NCBI GenBank assembly: GCA_039914705.1
Contig: JBDSOT010000132.1
Location: forward strand, 1-50,345
Source of the DNA: JBDSTW01 sp039914705
Lineage (GTDB): Bacteria > Pseudomonadota > Gammaproteobacteria > SURF-13
Length of the DNA stretch: 50,345 nt
Direction: 5' to 3'
Both the position numbers and the translations under genes were made by a program. Shown here piece after piece: positions 16,330 to 25,014 of this stretch; the first letter of the stretch is position 1; each line of letters opens with the position of its first letter. Under the pieces are notes generated by a model. That model was not told the origin of the DNA. It did not search any database and saw only the letters and a program-made list of their open reading frames with translations.

Positions 16330-18255
16330 TCAATCTTCCAGATAGGTGTACCCCGCTAAGCCGGCTTTCAATTCCTCAAAATAAGTGTCGCGCTGTTGCT
16401 TGTTCAACTCCGCGGTTTCAATCTTTTTTCGGAATGCCTCGAGCAGGTCATCGGCATTGAAATGCACATAGTTCAACACTGTTTCTACAGTGTCACCGCG
16501 TAACGGCTGTACCAGACGATAGTGTCCGTCTGCCGTCATCTCAACGTGCACAGAATCCGTATCACCAAACAGATTATGCATATCGCCTAAAATTTCCTGA
16601 TAGGCACCGAGCAAAAAAATTCCCAGTAAATACGGCTCATTTTCAATAATTGGATGCAACAATAAACTGGTCTCCACACCTTCGCTATCCACATATAAAT
16701 CAATGCGCCCATCGGAGTCGCAGGTGATGTCCTGCAAAGTGGCACGCCGGGTAGGCTGTTCATCGAGACGATGCAGCGGCATGATGGGAAATATCTGATC
16801 GATGGCCCAGGAATCCGGCATCGACTGGAAGAGAGAAAAATTGCAAAAATATTTATCCGCAAGTTTTTCATTGAGTTCATTCAATACGTCATGTTGGGAG
16901 CGCGCGCCCAATTGAAGCAATTCACGCACCTGCCAACAAATAGCAGTATAAATTTGTTCAGCGCGCGCACGTTGAGCCAGGTTCAATACTCCATGAGTAA
17001 ACATGATCTGCGCCTCCGACAACCAATGCACAGCATCATGGTAGGCCTCCCTGGCTGAGCGCCCGGAGAGCGTATCGAGACCCCGCCACAAATCCTGAAT
17101 AATACGCGGCTCATCGTCGGTTGCGGCAGAGATTTCTGTGCGGCTAAGCGCCTGTTCACTGTCGATGATGTTCGTAATCAACATGGCATGATGCGCGGTC
17201 ATGGCGCGTCCGGATTCGGTAATAATATCCGGCTGTGGGAGATTTTGATCCATACAGATTTCATACAGTGTATGCACTACATTATTGGCGTATTCCTGCA
17301 CGCTGTAATTCATCGAGCAAAAATTGCGCGAGCGCGTGCCGTCATAATCAACACCTAATCCGCCACCGACATCCACGCAATTTATAGATGCCCCCTGTTT
17401 GCGTAACTCGGCGTAGTAACGTGCACATTCACGCATGCCTAATTGAATATCATGAATATTTGCAATCTGCGATCCCAGATGAAAATGCATTAATTGCAGC
17501 GCATCAAGCAAGTCTGCCTTGCGCAGATGTTCAACCACGCGCAACACCTGCGTTGCGGATAAACCGAATTTTGACTTTTCGCCGCCGGTGTTCTGCCACT
17601 TACCGGCACCGATCGAGGCAAGACGCACGCGCACTCCGATCAGCGGGGTAATTTTCAGCTTGCGTGCCTCTTCTATAATCAATTTCAACTCGCAGAATCG
17701 CTCCACCACAATGTAGACGCGATGTCCCAATTGTTTACCGATCAGCGCAAGACGAATATATTCGCGGTCCTTATAGCCGTTGCATATAACTACGCCCCCT
17801 TGTGAGAGCGTGGTTAACGAGCCAGCCGATGATGGTTGCGACTGCGACAATGCCAGCACGGCCAATAACTCTGGCTTGCTGCCCGCCTCAAGGCCAACAC
17901 GGCCTTCACCGTGTTTGAGTATCTCTTCAATGACGCGGCGCTGCTGATTGACTTTAATCGGATAAACTGCCGTGAAATTACCTTGATATGAATCGTCTTT
18001 CATGGCGTCGGCAAAAGAGCCGCATAGCGTATCCACGCGTTGATGCAGAATATCGGAAAAACGCACCAGCACCGGCAGCGATAGGCCCAGCGCCTTGATC
18101 TGCGCGGAAAGTTCATAGAGATCAATACCCGGCTTGTCAGTTTGGCGGTCGGGGTGTGCTACCAAATGGCCGCAATCATTAACGTCAAAATAACCACCGC
18201 CCCAGTGGGCAATATTGTAAGTATCCCGTGCCTGCTGAATAGTCCAGTCCGCCAT
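16330..18255 (-). CDS. speA: Biosynthetic arginine decarboxylase SpeA
   Basis: PLP enzyme converting arginine to agmatine, first step of the agmatine route to putrescine. The 641-residue product begins MADWTIQQARDTYNIAHWGG. It shows the PLP-lysine region FTAVYPIKVNQQRRVIEEI, HFHLGSQIANI, the GGGLGVDYDG motif and a C-terminal ADDLLEAFRKKI extension typical of the long SpeA family (about 630-660 residues). A GTG four codons upstream is possible, but GGAG lies seven bases before the ATG at 18255. It is divergent from speE with 109 bases between the starts. Confidence 0.96.
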   Translation of the reverse strand: MADWTIQQARDTYNIAHWGGGYFDVNDCGHLVAHPDRQTDKPGIDLYELSAQIKALGLSLPVLVRFSDILHQRVDTLCGSFADAMKDDSYQGNFTAVYPIKVNQQRRVIEEILKHGEGRVGLEAGSKPELLAVLALSQSQPSSAGSLTTLSQGGVVICNGYKDREYIRLALIGKQLGHRVYIVVERFCELKLIIEEARKLKITPLIGVRVRLASIGAGKWQNTGGEKSKFGLSATQVLRVVEHLRKADLLDALQLMHFHLGSQIANIHDIQLGMRECARYYAELRKQGASINCVDVGGGLGVDYDGTRSRNFCSMNYSVQEYANNVVHTLYEICMDQNLPQPDIITESGRAMTAHHAMLITNIIDSEQALSRTEISAATDDEPRIIQDLWRGLDTLSGRSAREAYHDAVHWLSEAQIMFTHGVLNLAQRARAEQIYTAICWQVRELLQLGARSQHDVLNELNEKLADKYFCNFSLFQSMPDSWAIDQIFPIMPLHRLDEQPTRRATLQDITCDSDGRIDLYVDSEGVETSLLLHPIIENEPYLLGIFLLGAYQEILGDMHNLFGDTDSVHVEMTADGHYRLVQPLRGDTVETVLNYVHFNADDLLEAFRKKIETAELNKQQRDTYFEELKAGLAGYTYLED

Positions 18256-18364
18256 GATTGTCTCCACTAATCTTGATGATAGTAATTTTCAAATCGGCAT
18301 AACTTGCCAACAATATTTTGCTATTATCGCGCGTCTGCGAACCTTAACCCAACAGGAATCTCAT

Positions 18365-19219
18365 ATGGCGCTCAATAATGATTGGTACACCGAAGAATGG
18401 GCCGGGCAAGGGTCGGCTATTTCTTTAAAAACCGTAAAGAAACTGCATGATGAACAGTCTGCCTACCAACGCATCGAGATTTATGAAACGGAAGGCTTCG
18501 GGACGCTGATGACACTGGATGGCCTGGTAATGGTCACCAGCCGCGATAATTTTATTTATCATGAAATGATGTCCCATCCTGCGCTGTTTACGCACCCCGA
18601 TCCGAAACAGGTGCTTATTATCGGCGGTGGTGATTGCGGCACGCTGCGCGAGGTGCTCAAGCACCCGGAGGTGGCGCAGGTTTGTCAGGTCGAACTGGAT
18701 GAACGCGTGACGCGCGTGGCTGAACAATTTTTCCCCGAACTGTGCGCCTCGAATGACGATCCGCGTGCCACGCTGAAGTTTGACGACGGCATTGAATGGG
18801 TAGCAAAGGCAGCCGCACAAAGCTATGACGTTATCATCGTAGACGGTACCGATCCCATCGGCCCGGCGGCGGGGTTATTCTCCGAAGCCTTTTATAAAAA
18901 TTGCTGGCGCGCTTTGAAGGCGGGCGGGGTCATCGTGGGCCAGAGCGAATCGCCTTTATTTCATGCGAAGCTGATCGTTGCGATGCATGAGGCATTAAAG
19001 GGTGCCCGATTTGCGGATGTGCGCACCATGAATTTCCCGCAATGCACTTATCCTTCAGGCTGGTGGAGCGCCACGCTTGCCCGTAAAGATGGCTCGGCAT
19101 CACAGTTCCGCGAACAGGTCGCAACTGAAAAATCTTTCAGCACGCATTATTACAATCGCACGATTCATCAAGCGTCAATGGCATTGCCCGAGTTTCTGGC
19201 GAGGCAACTGATTCGTTAG
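18365..19219 (+). CDS. speE: Spermidine synthase (polyamine aminopropyltransferase)
   Basis: Transfers an aminopropyl group from decarboxylated SAM to putrescine. The 284-residue product begins MALNNDWYTEEWAGQGSAIS and shows YQRIEIYET, LIIGGGDCGTLREVLKH (nucleotide site), VELDERV, the catalytic DGTDPIGPA and PTYPSG-like QCTYPSGWWS. AGGAATCTCAT gives the Shine-Dalgarno for the ATG at 18365; the frame is open 37 codons upstream without similarity. Divergent speA and this gene provide arginine to agmatine and putrescine to spermidine; speB (agmatinase) is not in the window. Confidence 0.96.
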   Translation: MALNNDWYTEEWAGQGSAISLKTVKKLHDEQSAYQRIEIYETEGFGTLMTLDGLVMVTSRDNFIYHEMMSHPALFTHPDPKQVLIIGGGDCGTLREVLKHPEVAQVCQVELDERVTRVAEQFFPELCASNDDPRATLKFDDGIEWVAKAAAQSYDVIIVDGTDPIGPAAGLFSEAFYKNCWRALKAGGVIVGQSESPLFHAKLIVAMHEALKGARFADVRTMNFPQCTYPSGWWSATLARKDGSASQFREQVATEKSFSTHYYNRTIHQASMALPEFLARQLIR

Positions 19220-19266
19220 CACCTACCCGTAAGCTGGACATCAGGTATAGGACAACCTGGCAGGCT

Positions 19267-19341
19267 GTCCGAGGCTCTGCACCTTATGCAGATGCGACTC
19301 AACCTGCAAGGGATTAGCCGCATCTGCATTTAACCTCGGAC
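19267..19341. terminator. Large nested inverted repeat between convergent speE and paralog 2
   Basis: GTCCGAGG (19267-19274) pairs with CCTCGGAC (19334-19341), and inside it GCAGATGCG (19288-19296) pairs with CGCATCTGC (19319-19327). The folded structure would span 75 bases in the 218-base gap between two genes that converge, so a bidirectional transcription end is the simplest reading. There is no clear T run. Confidence 0.5.
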
Positions 19342-19437
19342 GGATGTATCTAAACGATGTGAGACATTACCTTAGTGAACAGGACTGCTGAGATAGTGGT
19401 CCGTGGTCTGGACTCAAGTAATGGCTGCTAGATGCTA

Positions 19438-20475
19438 TTAACGAAGGGCACTCCCCGTAGGTGCTCCGACACGGCGCACTAAGGGAATGACCTGATTCAC
19501 AAAGTAGGGCTTACGCTGCTCCCAGGAAAGATGAGTAACACGGAGCGTGCGATTGGCAAAATCCAGAATTTCCGGCACAGTGGGGATACGGCCCGTTTGT
19601 GGATTCGGCTTACTGTAGTCTTCCCATTGCACGGCCGGAGCTAACGGCATACTGCCTGCATATTGAGCATACGATGGGTATACGGGTTCTGTCCCGCCCA
19701 CGTGCACATCCGGCCCCCCTACACCCATGCCAATATTGAAGGCATGCTGCATAAATCCCTTGAGCTTGGCCACGCCGTCCGCTCCATTAGCGCCCGAAAA
19801 ATAGTTGATGTATTGAATGCACATCGTATTCGGAAAGGCCGCCTTCAGGCCGGACATAATTCGTTTCTGACCAATAAAACCCTTCTCCGCAGTGTAATTG
19901 GCGCGCACGGCCTCGGCCCCGTAAAGATTACCGTTGGCCGTCTCATCCAGAACGATGCCTTCAACATAGGGTTCTTTATCAAACCGTGCACCTAAGGCCT
20001 TAAATAAGGCGATTTGCCTGTCTTGCACACGTGTGTTCCAGCGCTTAGTTACTAATACCGTACCATGCGTAGGTACAAAAACCCCTCCCTCAAATTCAGG
20101 AGTGAGGACATAACCCGGCAAGTGGCTGGCACGCGCTGGGCTTTCATCTCTTCCGTTGTCGGTAATTTCGATAATCAGCCTCTTGGGTGTGGGCATACTT
20201 TGTACATACTTTAAATCCGCTTCGATGGCCGAAAAATTATAAACACCGCGGCTCGGCTCTAAACTTTTCCAGGGGTAGCGTCTTTGCACACCCACAAACA
20301 ATGGTTCATTTTTAATAAGATCAAATTCACGGTGCGGATACGTGAGTGTGAAGTGAACTAACATGTAATGCCCGGGGTGATATTTCGCCGGAAATGCCGC
20401 TTGGGCGGGAATGCTTACTGCTGTTGCTACTATTAATCCGAGAGTTAATGACAGAATTCGGGAAATGTTTCGCAT
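19438..20475 (-). CDS. Secreted glycoside-hydrolase-like protein, short form (paralog 2)
   Basis: 345-residue exported protein, paralog of the gene at 14583-15980. Its first 29 residues are identical (same signal peptide, cleavage after AQA), and the conserved blocks recur: RRYPWKSLEPSRGVYNFS, PKRLIIEITDN, VEGIVLDETANGNL (Asp177/Glu178), GGPDVH, APAVQWEDY and HLSWEQRKPY (Glu319). It stops at GAPTGSALR, exactly where paralog 1 goes on into its linker and basic tail. GGAGG lies six bases before the ATG at 20475. The fold resembles TIM-barrel glycoside hydrolases; substrate is unknown. A sigma-54-like promoter sits at the same distance as in paralog 1. Confidence 0.8.
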   Translation of the reverse strand: MRNISRILSLTLGLIVATAVSIPAQAAFPAKYHPGHYMLVHFTLTYPHREFDLIKNEPLFVGVQRRYPWKSLEPSRGVYNFSAIEADLKYVQSMPTPKRLIIEITDNGRDESPARASHLPGYVLTPEFEGGVFVPTHGTVLVTKRWNTRVQDRQIALFKALGARFDKEPYVEGIVLDETANGNLYGAEAVRANYTAEKGFIGQKRIMSGLKAAFPNTMCIQYINYFSGANGADGVAKLKGFMQHAFNIGMGVGGPDVHVGGTEPVYPSYAQYAGSMPLAPAVQWEDYSKPNPQTGRIPTVPEILDFANRTLRVTHLSWEQRKPYFVNQVIPLVRRVGAPTGSALR

Positions 20476-20527
20476 GAAGCCTCCAAACAAATGCACGACA
20501 AGAAGTGCCCTGCTTCATGTGTGATAA

Positions 20528-20543
20528 GGCAGGATGCATGCCA
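20528..20543 (-). promoter_or_regulatory. Sigma-54-type (-24/-12) promoter of paralog 2
   Basis: On the minus strand the site reads TGGCATGCATCCTGCC, again with GG-N10-GC. Predicted start is near 20517, about 42 bases before the ATG. Fourteen of the 16 bases match the paralog 1 site. Confidence 0.6.
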
Positions 20544-20714
20544 TGCAAGTATTTTAGGAGGCTTCGAAGAAACTACTTTAAGTAAGGGGAGAGATTAAAT
20601 CTAGGTATAGGGGTAATTTACGGGAATTTTATAGAAACCACTTTTTTATTTCATTTTTCTTTCATAAATTTTCATGTCTCAATAAATTGTTTTTAACGAA
20701 CGCTGAGGTTCACA

Positions 20715-20768
20715 AAGTGACATTTATAGGGTCAACGAAGGTGTCATTAAGTGACTCTTATGGTCGAC
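20715..20768. promoter_or_regulatory. Upstream palindrome cluster of paralog 2
   Basis: GTCATTAAGTGAC (20743-20755) plus TTATGGTCGAC (20758-20768) copies the paralog 1 upstream site exactly in both words. A third related word pair, AAGTGAC then GGGTCAAC, lies at 20715-20736. The cluster is 200-230 bases before the predicted start. The rest of the 20476-20904 gap is AT-rich and shows no gene. Confidence 0.5.
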
Positions 20769-20904
20769 TGTTATCATTATTGATTTAAATTTAATAATAT
20801 TGGACCATCTTGGGCCATAGGTGAAATGAAGCGATATTAGAAAATATTCGCAGGTGAATTTGAAGTGACGCTCTATCTACATCACGTAAATTTCACGTTC
20901 AACT

Positions 20905-22029
20905 TTAGACCAAAATCAGATTGTCGCGGTGGATCAGTTCCGGTTCGTCGATATAGCCGAGCAATTCTTCTATCTTATCGCTCGGTTGGCGCATAATCGT
21001 GCGTGCCTCGCTTACACTGTAATTTACCAGTCCACGCGCAATTTCCTTGCCTGCAGCATCAACGCAGGCCACCATCTCGCCGCGCATAAAATCGCCCTCC
21101 ACCGCGACAACTCCCACGGACAACAAGCTGCGGCCTGACTCGCAAAGAACTTTGACGGCACCCGCGTCCAGCACCAGACGGCCACGCAGCTGTAAGTGTC
21201 CTGCCAACCAGCGCTTGCGCGCCGCCAGTGGCTGCTGCATCGGCAACAATAAGGTGCCTAAAACTTCGCCATCGGCGATGCGTTCAATAATGCGCGGTTC
21301 GCGCCCCGAGGCGATAATGGTGGCGGCACCGGATCGCGCGGCGCGTGTCGCCGCCTGCACCTTGGTTAACATACCACCCCGGCCTAATGCCCCCGAGCCA
21401 GCGCCCGCCATCAACTCTATTTGCATATCCCCCGCATCGGCCTCGTGAATCAGGCTGGCATCCGGATTCAACCGCGGATCACTTTCGAACAGACCAGCCT
21501 GATCGGTAAGAATGACCAATAATTCTGCCTCGACCAGATTGGCGACCAGCGCCGCCAGCGTGTCGTTATCACCCACGCGGATTTCGTCCGTAGCGACGGT
21601 GTCATTTTCGTTAATGACCGGAACTACACCCAACTTCAACAGTGTGCGCAATGTGCTACGCGCATTCAGATAACGCTTGCGGTTCGACAAATCATCGTGC
21701 GTCAATAATATCTGCGCGGTGTGAATCCCGTGGCTCTGAAAATGTGATTCGTAAATTTGTATCAGCCCCATTTGTCCGACTGCCGCCGCCGCCTGCAATT
21801 CATGCACGGCACTCGGACGCTGTGTCCAGCCCAGGCGCTTCATGCCCTCGGCAACCGCGCCCGATGATACCAGCACCAGTTCAACGCCACTTTGACGTAA
21901 GCGTATCATCTGATCGACCCATCCTTTGATAGCGCCGGTATCGAGGCCGCGTCCATCATCAGTCAATAAGGCGCTGCCGATCTTGATAACCCAGCGGCGC
22001 GATTTTCCAAGGCGTTGTCGATTAGTCAT
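20905..22029 (-). CDS. proB: Glutamate 5-kinase
   Basis: Phosphorylates glutamate in the first step of proline synthesis. The 374-residue product begins MTNRQRLGKSRRWVIKIGSALL. The amino-acid kinase domain shows KIGSALLTDDG, LVSSGAVAEGMKRLG, NENDTVATDEIRVGDNDTLAALVAN and GALGRGGMLTKVQAA. A C-terminal PUA domain follows from about residue 280 (GRLVLDAGAVKVL...). It is directly downstream of obgE (63-base gap), the common obgE-proB order. Confidence 0.96.
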   Translation of the reverse strand: MTNRQRLGKSRRWVIKIGSALLTDDGRGLDTGAIKGWVDQMIRLRQSGVELVLVSSGAVAEGMKRLGWTQRPSAVHELQAAAAVGQMGLIQIYESHFQSHGIHTAQILLTHDDLSNRKRYLNARSTLRTLLKLGVVPVINENDTVATDEIRVGDNDTLAALVANLVEAELLVILTDQAGLFESDPRLNPDASLIHEADAGDMQIELMAGAGSGALGRGGMLTKVQAATRAARSGAATIIASGREPRIIERIADGEVLGTLLLPMQQPLAARKRWLAGHLQLRGRLVLDAGAVKVLCESGRSLLSVGVVAVEGDFMRGEMVACVDAAGKEIARGLVNYSVSEARTIMRQPSDKIEELLGYIDEPELIHRDNLILV

Positions 22030-22092
22030 AAAGATAAATTATAAATAACAGGTTGCCACTAGCAGGAAAAACTTTCACCTGCCGCGGTTTTA

Positions 22093-23133
22093 TCACGGGT
22101 CACTGGTCACTTGCGACTGTTGCTCAAGATATTCCATCACGCGAAAGCTCAATTCGCGGCAACCTTCACCTTGTATGGCGGAAATCGAGAACACCGGACC
22201 TTGCCAGCCCAGGCGCTTGATAATATCCCGGCTGCGCATCTCGCGTTCATCGGCATCGACCAGATCGAGTTTATTGAGTACCAGCCAGCGCTCGCGTGTT
22301 GCCAGATTGGAACTGAATTTTTCCAGTTCAATCTCAATCGTGCGGACATCCTCCACGGGGTCGGCATGATCGCCCGATGGGGCTATATCCACCAGGTGGA
22401 GCAATAAATGAGTGCGCGACAGGTGTTTGAGAAATTGAATCCCCAGACCAGCGCCCTCGGCGGCGCCTTCGATCAGCCCGGGAATATCAGCTATCACGAA
22501 ACTGCGGTGGGTCTCGACGCTGACCACGCCAAGATTCGGATGCAGGGTAGTAAATGGATAATCCGCTACCTTGGGCCGCGCTGCCGATACTGCACGGATG
22601 AAGGTCGACTTACCGGCGTTTGGCATACCCAGCAATCCCACGTCGGCAAGTAATTTTAATTCCAGGCGTAAGGCGCGCACTTCACCGGGTGTGCCGGGGG
22701 TTGTTTGACGCGGCGCGCGGTTAGTGCTGCTTTTGAAACGCGCATTGCCCAGACCATGGAATCCGCCTCGGGCAACCAGCAAGGTTTGACCCGGCGCGAC
22801 TAAATCGCCCATTACCTCTTCATTAATATCATCCAGCAAGGCAGTAACTATCGTGCCGACGGGCACCTCGATCTGCATATCTTCACCGCTCCTGCCGGTG
22901 CAGTCGCTACCCATGCCATTCTGGCCGGGCTTGGCGCGGAATATCCGTTTGTAGCGAAAATCTATCAAGGTATTGATATTGGGATTTGCTACCAGATAGA
23001 TACTTCCGCCATCGCCCCCGTCACCGCCATTCGGCCCGCCAAACGGAATATACTTCTCGCGCCGGAAACTTACGCAGCCATTTCCGCCATTGCCTGCCTC
23101 AACCTGAATCTTTGCCTCATCAATAAATTTCAT
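22093..23133 (-). CDS. obgE: GTPase Obg (CgtA)
   Basis: Ribosome-associated GTPase acting in 50S assembly and stress signalling. The 346-residue product begins MKFIDEAKIQVEAGNGGNGC. The glycine-rich Obg fold (FGGPNGGDGGDGGSIYL) is followed by the G domain: G1 GMPNAGKST, G3 DIPGLIEGA, G4 NKLD. The rplU-rpmA pair that usually precedes obgE is not here; adk with its terminator lies upstream. The proB gene follows. Confidence 0.97.
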   Translation of the reverse strand: MKFIDEAKIQVEAGNGGNGCVSFRREKYIPFGGPNGGDGGDGGSIYLVANPNINTLIDFRYKRIFRAKPGQNGMGSDCTGRSGEDMQIEVPVGTIVTALLDDINEEVMGDLVAPGQTLLVARGGFHGLGNARFKSSTNRAPRQTTPGTPGEVRALRLELKLLADVGLLGMPNAGKSTFIRAVSAARPKVADYPFTTLHPNLGVVSVETHRSFVIADIPGLIEGAAEGAGLGIQFLKHLSRTHLLLHLVDIAPSGDHADPVEDVRTIEIELEKFSSNLATRERWLVLNKLDLVDADEREMRSRDIIKRLGWQGPVFSISAIQGEGCRELSFRVMEYLEQQSQVTSDP

Positions 23134-23300
23134 AGGGGGTATTCTAAAGCAAGCGGGATGAAGCCAACAGATAAACAGAGGAAGGATTTTTTATAGGTAA
23201 GGACGCAAACAGGCGCGGCCGGATAGAACAGAAGGATTGTCGGATCAGATCGGTCTGCTTTGAGCCGTGTATAACGCCCTATAACCGGTAGTTTTTGTGA

Positions 23301-23326
23301 CAAATAAAAAGCAGCCGAGGCTGCTT
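23301..23326 (-). terminator. Intrinsic terminator after adk
   Basis: AAGCAGCC (23309-23316) and GGCTGCTT (23319-23326) form a perfect 8-bp stem; on the minus strand it is followed by TTTTTATTTG. It lies about 85 bases past the adk stop and separates adk from obgE. A second imperfect hairpin (GGCCAGTTTAC/GTAAACCGGCC, 23360-23389) lies between them. Confidence 0.85.
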
Positions 23327-23409
23327 CCCACACAACAGGTTGTTAGGTTATTCCGGCAGGGCCAGTTTACCGCCAGCAGTAAACCGGCCCCCTGGAAGGT
23401 TACAAACAA

Positions 23410-24582
23410 CTACTTCTTGGCTTTTGCAGCAGACTTCTTCGAAGCTGCTTTCTTTGCAGCCGGCTTTTTAGCCGCCTTCTTAGGAGCTGCCTTCTTTGCG
23501 ACTACCTTTTTAGCCGCCTTTTTGGGTGCTGCCTTCTTGGCTACTGCCTTTTTAGCAGCCGGTTTCTTGACGGCTACTTTCTTTGGCGCAGCCTTCTTTA
23601 CAGCGGCCTTTTTCGGTGCAGCCTTTTTGGCTGCCGGTTTTTTGGGTGCTGCCTTAGCAGCAAGACTCTTGGTTGCCATTTTCTTCGGTACCTCCTTCTT
23701 TGTGGTTGCCTTCTTTGCGGTTGCATGCTTCAGTGGTGCCTTTTTAGCGGGCGCCTTTTTGGTTGTTACCTTCCGTGGAGTCACAGCGACTGCGGGGGGA
23801 GCTGGTTTTGCAATTTTTTTCTTAACCTCAATTTTTTTCTTCACCTCAATGGGTTCGGACCTTTTAGTCACCTTGCCGACAGCAACTGGACTGGGTGGGG
23901 ATATTTTCTCTGCGGTGATCGGAGTTTTATTATTGACAATCTCATCGGTGACCTTACGCATCGCCTGAAAAATATCAGCGATTTCTCCTACGCCCTGAAC
24001 CGTGCGCAGTTTATTCTGGCTACGGTAGTAGGTGATTAACGGCGCAGTCTGGGATTCATAAATGCGCAATCGGCTGCCAATGGTTTCTTCATTGTCATCG
24101 GCGCGATGACGCAGATTGCCACCGCATTTATCGCACTTATCGTCGAGTTTTGAAGGGGACGTATAGACGTTATACATTTGGCCACATGAAGCACATGTAC
24201 GGCGGCCGGTGAGGCGCTGCATCAAAATATCGAAATCAACATCTATAAGAATACCGGCCTGAATCGGCTGACTCAACTTACCTAACATTCCGTCAAGCGC
24301 CTCGGCCTGTTGAAGATTACGCGGAAATCCATCAAGGATAAAACCCTTCCTGGCATCAGGCGCGGCAAGCCGCTCTTCGATCATGCCCAGCACAATTTCA
24401 TCGGAAACCAACTGACCGGCATCCATCGCAGCCCTGGCTTGCTTGCCCAGAGGACTCGCAGCAGCTACGGCAGCCCGCAATAGATCTCCAGTGGACACCT
24501 GTGGGACCTTATATCTCTCAGCTAATAACTTAGCCTGCGTACCTTTTCCTGAGCCAGGGGCTCCGAGCAAAATAATTCTCAT
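23410..24582 (-). CDS. adk: Adenylate kinase fused to a histone-H1-like Lys/Ala/Pro tail
   Basis: 390 residues, against about 215 for normal adenylate kinase, which interconverts ATP+AMP and 2 ADP. Residues 1-216 are a complete enzyme: P-loop GAPGSGKGT (7-15), STGDLLRAAV, DGFPRN, RLTGRR and the LID. The LID has four Cys (130, 133, 150, 153; C-X2-C...C-X2-C), a zinc-type LID, unlike E. coli. Residues 217-390 are a low-complexity tail with many KKAAPKKA-type repeats as in H1-like and AlgP-like DNA-binding proteins. The frame is continuous with no stop or restart. ATG at 24582 has AAGGG upstream; an extended frame to 24666 lacks one. Fusion function is unknown. Confidence 0.92.
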   Translation of the reverse strand: MRIILLGAPGSGKGTQAKLLAERYKVPQVSTGDLLRAAVAAASPLGKQARAAMDAGQLVSDEIVLGMIEERLAAPDARKGFILDGFPRNLQQAEALDGMLGKLSQPIQAGILIDVDFDILMQRLTGRRTCASCGQMYNVYTSPSKLDDKCDKCGGNLRHRADDNEETIGSRLRIYESQTAPLITYYRSQNKLRTVQGVGEIADIFQAMRKVTDEIVNNKTPITAEKISPPSPVAVGKVTKRSEPIEVKKKIEVKKKIAKPAPPAVAVTPRKVTTKKAPAKKAPLKHATAKKATTKKEVPKKMATKSLAAKAAPKKPAAKKAAPKKAAVKKAAPKKVAVKKPAAKKAVAKKAAPKKAAKKVVAKKAAPKKAAKKPAAKKAASKKSAAKAKK

Positions 24583-25014
24583 GCGACCCTTATCTTCCGT
24601 TGCGGCGTTCGTTGTTTGATTTTTATCACCATATTTTTCTAATTTCTTAATGAGCCTTGAAGCCATTTTTTACCGGCCGCATTCGCGCCACGCGTTAAGC
24701 TACTCTGAGATTAATGTATAAGTCAACTTATCTCTATGAAAATTTTTTAAATTTAGAGTATCCTTGCCTAAATTTTTTGGCCTGATGTTCGGTCATACAC
24801 CTCTGAGAAAATAATAATATGCCTACTGCGATGTTAAAAAATTGCCACTGCAAACTTTCGATTCCGGAAATCTGCAATGTCACAACTCAGATTCATCCGG
24901 CTGTCGCTAATAAAAATTCGGCCGGCGCACATTACTGCAATCCTGAAAACAGCAAGCCGAACTTTCCAATGTCCGGCCTATTTAATCCCTCCTAATATCA
25001 TTCCCGAGAACCGC
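24583..25014. other. 432-base gap between divergent adk and pfp
   Basis: No convincing gene. The pfp frame stays open back to 24877, but that part has no family similarity, and the adk frame stays open to 24666. The middle part (24700-24830) is AT-rich and should hold the two divergent promoters. I could not pick a clear -35/-10 pair. Confidence 0.5.

Noticed and set aside
23410..23930. Adk tail as a separate H1-like gene
   Set aside because: No in-frame start with a ribosome site and no stop between it and the kinase domain.
23297..23968. 223-residue plus-strand frame rich in Phe/Ala
   Set aside because: It is the reverse complement of the Lys/Ala tail of adk.
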